Of a DNA stretch of 64,000 nucleotides, positions 29,050 to 37,225 are shown piece after piece. The position numbers were made by a program, and so were the translations under genes. Every line of letters begins with the position of its first letter. Position 1 is the first letter of the stretch. This DNA comes from an uncultured bacterium (lineage in GTDB: Bacteria; Bacillota; Clostridia; Lachnospirales; Lachnospiraceae). The notes under the pieces were generated by a model, which was given only the letters and a program-made list of their open reading frames with translations, ran no database searches and was not told where the DNA came from. The DNA is taken from NCBI GenBank assembly GCA_947063875.1, contig CAMSTY010000005.1:27281-91280 (forward strand). Reading direction: 5' to 3'.

Positions 29050-30417
29050 TCAAATGGTTGTGATTGCCTCCCGCACATTTTTTACTCCGTACAGTCGGAT
29101 TCCTTCTGCCTTTTTGATTTTTTCGAGGCACACCTGAGGCAGAATGCAGGCCTCGAATCCCAGTTTGGCGGCCTCTCTCACCCTCTGTTCCGCCATTGAG
29201 ACGGCCCGCACCTCTCCGGACAGTCCCACTTCGCCGAAGATTATACACTTTGGGTTCACCGGCCGGTCCTTAAGGCTGGAAACAAGCGCCAGAACAATCG
29301 CGAGATCAAGCGCCGGCTCGTTCATCCTCACACCGCCGGCGATATTGACATAGGCATCGTAGCGGGACATTTCATAATGGCAGCGTTTTTCCAGCACCGC
29401 CATCAGAAGGTTCACCCGGTTATAATCGGTGCCTGCGGCAGTCCTCCTGGCCATACCGAAATTCGTCTGGGCCACCAGGGCCTGCACCTCCAAAAGAATC
29501 GGCCGTGTCCCTTCGATCGAACATGCCACCACGGCGCCGGAAGCCTCCTGCGGCCTTCCGCTCAGCAGGTATTCCGAAGGATTTTCCACTTCCACCAGCC
29601 CCTGTTCCTGCATCTCAAAAACGCCGATTTCATTCGTGGAGCCGAAACGATTCTTGACCCCCCGCAAAATCCTATACGAAGCATTCCGTTCTCCCTCAAA
29701 ATACAGTACGGTATCTACCATATGCTCCAGCACTCTGGGGCCTGCCACCACGCCTTCCTTTGTCACATGCCCTACAATAAATACCGAAATCCCCATCCCT
29801 TTTGCGATCTGCAGCAAAATATTGGTGGATTCCCTCACCTGGCTGACGCTGCCTGGCGCCGAGGACACATCATCCCGATACATCGTCTGAATGGAATCGA
29901 TAATTACCACTTCCGGCTTTGTCTCCCGGATAGCCCCCTCGATATCATCCAGATTCGTCTCACATAAGAACAACAGCTCCCCGCTGATTTCTCCGATGCG
30001 GTTCGCCCGCAGCTTGATTTGCTTCAAGGACTCTTCACCGGAAATATATAAAATTTTGTGTCCCGCGGCTGCCAGATTCCGGCAAACCTGTAAAAGGATG
30101 GTGGATTTGCCAATTCCCGGATCACCCCCAACGAGAACCAGGGAGCCGGCTACAATGCCGCTCCCCAGTACTCTGTCAAGTTCCCGATATCCGGTGGATA
30201 TCCGGTCCTGTTCTTTGATTGAAACCTCGGAAAGCTTCACCGGTTTTGCTGCCTGTCTTGCCGCCCCTGGCACAATGCGCCGCGAACTTTCCTTTTTTGC
30301 CACCGGCTCCTCTACCATCGTATTCCACGCCCGGCAGGCCGGACACTGGCCTGTCCATTTTGCAGATTCATATCCGCATTCCTTACAGAAAAACGCGGTG
30401 GTCTTCGCCTTCGCCAT
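29050..30417 (-). CDS. radA: DNA repair protein RadA/Sms
   Basis: Zinc finger CKECGYESAKWTGQCPAC, Walker A GGDPGIGKSTILLQ, KNRFG motif. Confidence 0.97.
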   Translation of the reverse strand: MAKAKTTAFFCKECGYESAKWTGQCPACRAWNTMVEEPVAKKESSRRIVPGAARQAAKPVKLSEVSIKEQDRISTGYRELDRVLGSGIVAGSLVLVGGDPGIGKSTILLQVCRNLAAAGHKILYISGEESLKQIKLRANRIGEISGELLFLCETNLDDIEGAIRETKPEVVIIDSIQTMYRDDVSSAPGSVSQVRESTNILLQIAKGMGISVFIVGHVTKEGVVAGPRVLEHMVDTVLYFEGERNASYRILRGVKNRFGSTNEIGVFEMQEQGLVEVENPSEYLLSGRPQEASGAVVACSIEGTRPILLEVQALVAQTNFGMARRTAAGTDYNRVNLLMAVLEKRCHYEMSRYDAYVNIAGGVRMNEPALDLAIVLALVSSLKDRPVNPKCIIFGEVGLSGEVRAVSMAEQRVREAAKLGFEACILPQVCLEKIKKAEGIRLYGVKNVREAITTI

Positions 30418-30433
30418 ATGTACGCTTATCCTC

Positions 30434-30847
30434 CTAGCGTTTCACCACTTTTACATGGCTTCCTACGCCTTCATTCAGTTCTACGCTTACCACCAGCTTA
30501 CCGCTCATATTGGTCTTCATGCCTCCGACTGCCATGTCATCCACATAGACCTCATAGTCGCTGTCATCCTCCAGCTGAAGAGTGATCCTGGCATCCTTAT
30601 CCCCTTCCACCATGAACTTCACGCCGTCATTCGTCACCATAAAATGCTCCACCGCCGTTCCCGGCACCGATTCATAGACGAACATTCCGTTGCGTTCCAG
30701 TTTGGTAATCTCATAAAAGGTCTTAATCTTATAGGAATCTCCGTCATGCTCGAAATCCTGGAGTTTTGATTTTGTCGATAATTTATAGTTGCCAAAACTG
30801 ATGGTCCCGTCTGCTTCCGAACGAATTAAAGATTCAACTACTGGCAT
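30434..30847 (-). CDS. Conserved hypothetical protein between clpC and radA
   Basis: 137 aa, RBS caggaggg; no domain recognised. Confidence 0.7.
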   Translation of the reverse strand: MPVVESLIRSEADGTISFGNYKLSTKSKLQDFEHDGDSYKIKTFYEITKLERNGMFVYESVPGTAVEHFMVTNDGVKFMVEGDKDARITLQLEDDSDYEVYVDDMAVGGMKTNMSGKLVVSVELNEGVGSHVKVVKR

Positions 30848-30883
30848 GTCTGTTACCCTCCTGTAAATATGGTGTTGAAATAT

Positions 30884-30920
30884 GGGGCATACTCACCCCT
30901 TTACACTATGAGTATACCCC
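30884..30920 (-). other. 12-bp stem hairpin downstream of clpC
   Basis: Minus strand GGGGTATACTCA-N13-TGAGTATGCCCC (one U-G pair), no T-tract. Confidence 0.6.
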
Positions 30921-30936
30921 AACCGGCAAAAAAACG

Positions 30937-33396
30937 CTAGTTATTTATCAATTCCTTTTTAAAAAATTTCAATCCGTCCCCATCCACGCCGACGGACACC
31001 TGCTCCCCTTCCTGGACCGTACCATCCAGGATCGCTTCCGCCAGTTTGTCCTCCAGATAGTTCTGGATTGCACGGCGCAGCGGACGGGCGCCATACTTCT
31101 CATCATACCCTTTTTCCACCAGAAACGCCTTCGCTTCATCCTCCACAAAAAGACGCAGGTTCATCTGGCGCGCCGTGCGGCCTTCAATGCTGCGCAGCAT
31201 AATCGATACAATCTGTTTCATATGCTCCTGGTTGAGTGGATGGAACACCATGATCTCGTCAATCCGGTTTAAAAACTCTGGTTTAAACAGCCGTTTCACC
31301 TCTTCCATCACCCGGCTTTTCATCAATTTATAACGTTCCTCTTCATTATCTGAGGAGGTAAATCCCAGACGCTTAGGGGATATGATGCTCTCTGCCCCTG
31401 CATTGGAAGTCATGATCAGAATAGTGTTCTTAAAATCTATTTTCCGTCCCTGTGCGTCTGTGATATGCCCGTCATCCAGCACCTGAAGCAAAATGTTGAA
31501 TACATCGGGATGGGCTTTCTCAATCTCATCAAAAAGAATCACGGAATAAGGATTGCGCCTTACTTTTTCGCTCAACTGCCCGCCCTCATCATAGCCGACA
31601 TATCCTGGCGGGGAACCGATCATGCGGGAGACGCTGTGCTTTTCCATATATTCGGACATATCAACCCGGATCAGTGCATTCTCCGTACCAAACATTGCCT
31701 CCGCCAGAGTCTTGCACAGTTCTGTCTTTCCCACTCCGGTGGGCCCCAAAAAGAGGAAGGAACCGATCGGCCGCCTGGGGTCCTTAAGGCCGACCCGGCC
31801 TCTCCGGATTGCCTTGGAGACGGCAGTCACTGCGTCTTCCTGGCCGACTACCCTCTCATGGAGGATACCCTCCAGCCTTTTTAAGCGTTCTGACTCTCCC
31901 TCCTCCAGCTTGCGTACCGGAATTTTGGTCCAGCCAGATACCACATCCGCCACCTGGCCCTCATCCACCACCAATTTTCGGGAATTCTTCTCCTTCTGCC
32001 ATTTGGCCCGCACCTTCTCGATCTTCTCGCGCTTCTTTTCCTGTTTGCGCTTGAGATCGCCGGCCTTCTCATAAGCTTCCGCCTTGATGGCAGCCTCCTT
32101 CTGCTGCTCCAATGTCTCAATATCCTGTTCCAGCTCCTTGATCTCTGACGGCTCGACATAAGTAGTCAGCCGTACCTTCGAGGATGCCTCGTCAATCAGG
32201 TCTATGGCTTTATCCGGCAGAAACCGGTCATTGATATAGCGGGCAGAAAGCCTCACCGCCGCTATCAGCGCATCGTCCGTAATCGTCACCTTATGATGTT
32301 CCTCGTAGCGGGGCCTGAGCCCTTTTAAAATACCGACGGACTCTTCTTCCCCCGGCTCCTCCACGGTCACCGGCTGGAAGCGCCTCTCCAGAGCCGCATC
32401 TTTTTCGATATATTTGCGGTATTCATCGATGGTGGTGGCGCCGATCAGCTGAATCTCCCCCCGTGCAAGAGAAGGTTTCAGGATATTGGAAGCGTCAATC
32501 GCTCCCTCCGCCCCTCCGGCCCCGATGATCGTATGAATCTCATCGATGAACAGAAGGACTTCCCCATCCTCCTTTACCTCTGCCAGGACCCGCTTGATCC
32601 GTTCCTCAAATTCTCCGCGATATTTTGACCCGGCTACCATACCGGACAGATCCAGTGTCAGTACCCGCTTACGGGCAATGATCTCAGGGATGTCCCCGGA
32701 AGCAATCATCTGGGCCAGTCCTTCCACCACGGCAGTCTTTCCGACCCCCGGCTCACCGATCAGGCAGGGGTTGTTCTTGGTGCGGCGGCTTAGGATCTGG
32801 ATCACCCGACGGATCTCCTGCTCCCGGCCAATAACCGGATCAAGCTTCCCCTCCCTGGCCAGTGCAGTCAGGTCTCTGCTGTAATTATTCAGCGTAGGCG
32901 TATTCACTTTTCCGCGTGTTGTGCGCCCTGGCTGAAGTTCATCCCGGTTCGCCGGTGCATCCTCGCCCATAGCCGACAAAATCTCTATATATAGTTTCTG
33001 AACGCTCACTCCTATCGTATTCAAAAGCCGGGCCGCCACGCAGTCGCTCTCCCGGATAATAGCGATCAGCAGATGCTCCGTCCCGATCAGCGGAGCCTTA
33101 AAGCGCACGGCCTCCCGGTAGCTGTTTTCCAGCACACGCCGGGCACTGGGCGTATAGGTATTCCTCTCCGCCAGGCCAACCGGCTGATTGGGGGAAATCA
33201 GCTGACTGACCAGTTCAATCACCTTGTCCGCATCCACACCGCAGTCGGTCAGTACTTTTGCCGCCACACCGCTTCCCTCCTGCAAAAGGCCGATCAGCAG
33301 ATGTTCCGTCCCCACATAACTGTGTTCCAGCTGCTGTGCCGCATCCACGGCTAAACTGATTGCCTCTTTCGCCTGTTCCGTAAATCTGTCTATCAT
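30937..33396 (-). CDS. clpC: ATP-dependent Clp protease ATPase subunit ClpC
   Basis: Clp_N '[38 protein letters not shown]', two AAA+ modules ([35 protein letters not shown]), UVR motif. Confidence 0.96.
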   Translation of the reverse strand: MIDRFTEQAKEAISLAVDAAQQLEHSYVGTEHLLIGLLQEGSGVAAKVLTDCGVDADKVIELVSQLISPNQPVGLAERNTYTPSARRVLENSYREAVRFKAPLIGTEHLLIAIIRESDCVAARLLNTIGVSVQKLYIEILSAMGEDAPANRDELQPGRTTRGKVNTPTLNNYSRDLTALAREGKLDPVIGREQEIRRVIQILSRRTKNNPCLIGEPGVGKTAVVEGLAQMIASGDIPEIIARKRVLTLDLSGMVAGSKYRGEFEERIKRVLAEVKEDGEVLLFIDEIHTIIGAGGAEGAIDASNILKPSLARGEIQLIGATTIDEYRKYIEKDAALERRFQPVTVEEPGEEESVGILKGLRPRYEEHHKVTITDDALIAAVRLSARYINDRFLPDKAIDLIDEASSKVRLTTYVEPSEIKELEQDIETLEQQKEAAIKAEAYEKAGDLKRKQEKKREKIEKVRAKWQKEKNSRKLVVDEGQVADVVSGWTKIPVRKLEEGESERLKRLEGILHERVVGQEDAVTAVSKAIRRGRVGLKDPRRPIGSFLFLGPTGVGKTELCKTLAEAMFGTENALIRVDMSEYMEKHSVSRMIGSPPGYVGYDEGGQLSEKVRRNPYSVILFDEIEKAHPDVFNILLQVLDDGHITDAQGRKIDFKNTILIMTSNAGAESIISPKRLGFTSSDNEEERYKLMKSRVMEEVKRLFKPEFLNRIDEIMVFHPLNQEHMKQIVSIMLRSIEGRTARQMNLRLFVEDEAKAFLVEKGYDEKYGARPLRRAIQNYLEDKLAEAILDGTVQEGEQVSVGVDGDGLKFFKKELINN

Positions 33397-33439
33397 TGCC
33401 AATTTACATCCTCCTGGTCTGTTTTTCGTTCTTTCATAT

Positions 33440-34474
33440 TTAAAGTAGCTCCGGAAGTTCGCTTCGGATATAGGTCGCCCTGGCCTCATCCAGTTCCTCT
33501 TTGCCAAGGGGCCGTTCGGAGGCTTTCTGCAGATTCGCCGGCTGGATTCCCAGCATCATACGATAGACGGCGCAATCTTCCCTGGTCTTAAGGATTCCGT
33601 CTGCAATCCCTGACATCATCTGCGACAGAAAAATCATCGCGTCTTTGGCGCTCATCCGCCTGGCATATTTCAGCACCCCGTAAGACTTATAAGCTTCATC
33701 CGTATACTCCAGCCGGTGTTTTTCCAGCGTCATCCTGCGCACCTGTTTTTCCTGTGCCAGCAGCTGTAAGGCTACCCGGTTCACCAGATCCAGAATCTCT
33801 TTCTCCGTAAGTCCCAGTGTCTTTTGGTTGGAAACTTCATATAACGCTCCGTAATTCTCACTGCCTTCTCCGTATACCCCACGGACAGAAGCTCCAAAAC
33901 GTCCCATCTCCGCCACCAGGCCGTTAAACTTTTTTCCCATGGAAAGAGTAGGCAGATGCAGTACCGCAGAAGCCCTCATGCCGGTTCCCACATTGGTGGG
34001 AAACGAAGTCAGGTATCCATATTTTTTATCAAAGGCATAGGGAAAACGTGCATTGATATAGTCATCCATCTGATCGCATCGCGTCCATAACTCCCCCAGA
34101 TGAAGCCCTGGCGAAAGCATCTGAATGCGGATATGATCCGTGCCGTTAAGCACAATTGCGGTATCCTCCTCCTCCGACAGGATCAACCCTGTCGGCGTCT
34201 TTTGGGAAGCAATGGTAGAATTAAACACCCTGCGCTCCTGCAGAGACTTCTTTTCCAGTTCCCCCAATTCTCCCAGATCGTAATACTTGTAATGCTTTCC
34301 GTCCAGAGACCCCAGATTCTGCAAGCCAAGTTCCAGACGGCGAAGCATCTCCAGACTCTCCTTTTGCTGCAGCCTGGAAGGAAACGCATACTGATTCCAG
34401 TTTCGGACCAGGCGCACCCGGCTGCTGATAATGCCGGGGCGTTTCCGATCCACACATTCAAACCATTTTAACAT
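33440..34474 (-). CDS. mcsB: Protein arginine kinase McsB
   Basis: 'GIISSRVRLVRNWNQYAFPSRL', 'LTSFPTNVGTGMRASAVLHLPTLSM'. Confidence 0.95.
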   Translation of the reverse strand: MLKWFECVDRKRPGIISSRVRLVRNWNQYAFPSRLQQKESLEMLRRLELGLQNLGSLDGKHYKYYDLGELGELEKKSLQERRVFNSTIASQKTPTGLILSEEEDTAIVLNGTDHIRIQMLSPGLHLGELWTRCDQMDDYINARFPYAFDKKYGYLTSFPTNVGTGMRASAVLHLPTLSMGKKFNGLVAEMGRFGASVRGVYGEGSENYGALYEVSNQKTLGLTEKEILDLVNRVALQLLAQEKQVRRMTLEKHRLEYTDEAYKSYGVLKYARRMSAKDAMIFLSQMMSGIADGILKTREDCAVYRMMLGIQPANLQKASERPLGKEELDEARATYIRSELPELL

Positions 34475-35049
34475 TTTCTGATTCCCTCTCTCAGTTCTCT
34501 GATCTTATCCCGGCACTGTGCGGCAACCTCGTATTCCTCTCTGGCAAGAGCCTCATGAAGCCGTGCATCCAGTATCCGAATCTGCTCCTCTGCATCCAGT
34601 TCTCCGCCCGGGATCTCATTTCCCGCACCGGACACGTCTTCTACGGAAAGAGAATTCCCTTCCTCCTGATAATGATAGCGTGGCTGCTTCCCCTTATGGG
34701 TATCGCTGCCTTGCAGCTGCTTGATATTCTCTCCAATTAAAAGATCAAATACTCCATAACATTCCGGACAGCCGAAACGGCTGTTCTTAATGAATTCCTC
34801 ATACGTCGTCTTACAGGACGGACAGATTACCTGGTGGGCTTTTCTCTGTTCCTCCTGTTCCTCTCCGATCCCCAACAGGCCGGAAAGCAGCTTTCCAAGC
34901 GGAAACTCGCTGTCAAACATAGCCGCATAAGGTCCAAAATCCATCTCCTTGGCACACTGGGCACAGAAATGGTGCTCTGTCTTCACCCCATTGATCACCT
35001 CTGTATACTGGATATTTGCCTCTCTGATCTTACAGCGTTCACATAACAT
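34468..35049 (-). CDS. mcsA: McsA (CxxC zinc-binding, UVR-domain activator)
   Basis: MLCERCKIREANIQYTEVINGVKTEHHFCAQCAKE, CPSCKTTYEEF, UVR 'LHEALAREEYEVAAQCRDKIRELR'. Confidence 0.93.
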   Translation of the reverse strand: MLCERCKIREANIQYTEVINGVKTEHHFCAQCAKEMDFGPYAAMFDSEFPLGKLLSGLLGIGEEQEEQRKAHQVICPSCKTTYEEFIKNSRFGCPECYGVFDLLIGENIKQLQGSDTHKGKQPRYHYQEEGNSLSVEDVSGAGNEIPGGELDAEEQIRILDARLHEALAREEYEVAAQCRDKIRELREGIRKC

Positions 35050-35064
35050 AATCGTCCTCCATTG

Positions 35065-35439
35065 CTATTTCCCAGTATAATAATTGTAGATTTCATCAAC
35101 CAGTCCATGAACTTCCTGGCGACTGATCCGTCTGCAGATAGAACGGGCCAGGATCACCGCCAAGTCCTCCCGCAATTCCTCCATCGCGCGAAGCTTATCT
35201 GCGTCAAGGGCAATCACTGCGCCTTTTCTTCGGTCCAGCTTGATAAATCCTTCCTGCTTTAATACAGCATATGCTTTATTAACCGTGTGCATGTTAATCC
35301 CAATATTATCTGCCAGCTGCCGGACCGAGGGCAGAGAATCCCCCTCCCGAATCCTTTCCGCCGCAATTCCGATAATGATCTGATTTCGGAGCTGTATGTA
35401 TATCGCCTCATTGCTCTCAAAATCAATCGTTAAAACCAT
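35065..35439 (-). CDS. GntR-family (YtrA-like) transcriptional regulator
   Basis: 'IDFESNEAIYIQLRNQIIIGIAAERIREGDSLPSVRQLADNIGINMHTVNKAYAVLKQEGFIKLDRRKGAVIA'. Confidence 0.9.
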   Translation of the reverse strand: MVLTIDFESNEAIYIQLRNQIIIGIAAERIREGDSLPSVRQLADNIGINMHTVNKAYAVLKQEGFIKLDRRKGAVIALDADKLRAMEELREDLAVILARSICRRISRQEVHGLVDEIYNYYTGK

Positions 35440-35526
35440 ATCCTCACCGTCTTTCGTTATTCTGACCAGACAAAAGCTGCCTTACCGCAGCCTCTGTATC
35501 CATCATCCTGTCAATATGTTATAACG

Positions 35527-35555
35527 ATTATAGAACAAGAAAGCGGCGAAGTCAA
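35527..35555 (-). promoter_or_regulatory. Strong sigma-A promoter for the gntR-mcsA-mcsB-clpC operon
   Basis: Minus strand TTGACT-N17-TATAAT; -10 lies in the palindrome TATAACGATTATA (35520..35532). Confidence 0.75.
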
Positions 35556-35567
35556 TACGCCGCTTTC
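35539..35567 (-). terminator. Terminator of the cohesin-domain gene
   Basis: Minus strand GAAAGCGGCG-TATTGACTT-CGCCGCTTTC-TTGTTCT; 10-bp perfect stem. Confidence 0.7.
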
Positions 35568-35580
35568 AAATACCATTTTC

Positions 35581-37167
35581 TTACTCATCCAAATCAAAAA
35601 ACTCAAAATCATCCGTTTCCGGGGCGCCGGCCGGTTCCTCCATGGTAGCCGCCTCGCGCGCAAGACTTGCCGCAATCGTCTTTTCCATGTCCTCCGCCGA
35701 TACCTGAGAGGAACGTCCCTGAGAAGTCCTCTGCGTCGGATAATCCGGCTCCCGGGCCGGCCTTCTCTCCCGCTTCTTCTCTGAATCTCTGCCGGAATGT
35801 TCCGATCGATAATCTTCAGGCTCTTCCTCCGCCGGTTCCGGCTGATAGGCCTCTATCGGGAACTCATCCTCAAAGTCTTCCTCATCCTCCTCAAACTCTT
35901 CTTCCCCGCGCATATAGCGTTCTTCCTTCGACATCCGTTTTCCTGCCGTCCGGGAACCCGGACTGTTTTCCCGGCGGGAAGCCGGCTCATAACTCCGGCT
36001 GCGTCTGGATGAAATCAGCAGGATCAACAGGATCAGCAGCAGGACAAGCAGCGCTCCGCCGCCGCCGATGGCAATCCACTTCAGCAGATTATAGTCATCC
36101 ACCAGTTCGTTGTACTTTTCTCCTACTTCCAGAAGTTCCGGATCTACCTTGGCCCCATCGTCAAAATATCTCTGCAAAGTCTTGTCCTTGCGGTCAAAAC
36201 GGTAGAAATTCTGTTCTCCGTTTTCATTCACGCCATAGAAGACGCAATATTCCGGATCGTTCTCCGCTTCCGGCACCCATCCGGTCACTTTTGCCGAACC
36301 TATGGTAATCTCACTCTCTTTCAGGCCCTCCGGCGCCGCCACACCCGCAGGAAGACTGATGATCTGCACCTTTTTCGCCTGAGAAGTCAGTTCTGCAAGC
36401 ACTTCCGGCGCCGCTTCCGGAATGGTGGCTTCCCCGCCGTTCTCTCCGCCCTCCACCTTATTGACAACAATCGTGTAGGCCTTTACGGTAGTTCCGTCAG
36501 CCGCCGTCACCCGGCAAACCACGGTATTCTCTCCCTCCTGCAGTCCGCTGTCCCCCTCCAGGGCCACGGTAGCGCCCTCATTATTTGGCACAGCGCTGAC
36601 TGCAAGGTTTTCCGTGTCCAGTCCCACGGTAGCCGTATAATTCTCCGTACCAGGAGTGAAGGCCGGCTCTAAGGTCCCCGGAGATATCTGGAGCGACTGC
36701 AGAGTCGCATCCTCTGACGATGTCTCCAACCCTTGTATTGTGATGGAAGAGGAACCTGTCTTCACTTCCGCCAGCGCCTGGCCGTTATTGTCATAGCCTT
36801 CCCAGTCGCTCACCGTAATGGAGGCCGTACCGGAACGCAGCGCCTTAAACTTCATCTCCGTGACGACTTCGGTTTTTCCTGAAGCTCCCCGGATCACCAG
36901 TTTCCCGGTTCCGCCGCTGACGTTATCGCTTCCGCTGATATACTCCAGCATACTGGCATCATAATCCAGAGTCACTTTTGTATCTCCCAGCAGCTGCCCG
37001 TCCGTGGACGTAAACTTCATAGTCACACTGACTTCCTGCCCTACCTGAGACGACGGGTCCGAAAATGCAATCCTCGCACTCGCCGCAAAACTCTGGAATG
37101 TCATCGCCGCTGTCAGCAACACTGCCACCAGCAGTCTGCCGATGAATTGTCCCTTCTGTCTGTTCAT
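35581..37167 (-). CDS. Secreted, membrane-anchored cohesin-like plus cadherin-like beta-sandwich protein with a long acidic cytoplasmic tail
   Basis: Cohesin-like 'ARIAFSDPSSQVGQEVSVTMKFTSTDGQLLGDTKVTLDYDASMLEY', PF12733-like 'LQSLQISPGTLEPAFTPGTENYTATVG', TM 'WIAIGGGGALLVLLLILLILL', acidic tail. Confidence 0.8.
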   Translation of the reverse strand: MNRQKGQFIGRLLVAVLLTAAMTFQSFAASARIAFSDPSSQVGQEVSVTMKFTSTDGQLLGDTKVTLDYDASMLEYISGSDNVSGGTGKLVIRGASGKTEVVTEMKFKALRSGTASITVSDWEGYDNNGQALAEVKTGSSSITIQGLETSSEDATLQSLQISPGTLEPAFTPGTENYTATVGLDTENLAVSAVPNNEGATVALEGDSGLQEGENTVVCRVTAADGTTVKAYTIVVNKVEGGENGGEATIPEAAPEVLAELTSQAKKVQIISLPAGVAAPEGLKESEITIGSAKVTGWVPEAENDPEYCVFYGVNENGEQNFYRFDRKDKTLQRYFDDGAKVDPELLEVGEKYNELVDDYNLLKWIAIGGGGALLVLLLILLILLISSRRSRSYEPASRRENSPGSRTAGKRMSKEERYMRGEEEFEEDEEDFEDEFPIEAYQPEPAEEEPEDYRSEHSGRDSEKKRERRPAREPDYPTQRTSQGRSSQVSAEDMEKTIAASLAREAATMEEPAGAPETDDFEFFDLDE

Positions 37168-37225
37168 AATCTCTCCTGACTCTCTATTCTGTGTTATATT
37201 TCATTCAGCCGCAACTTCCATATCT

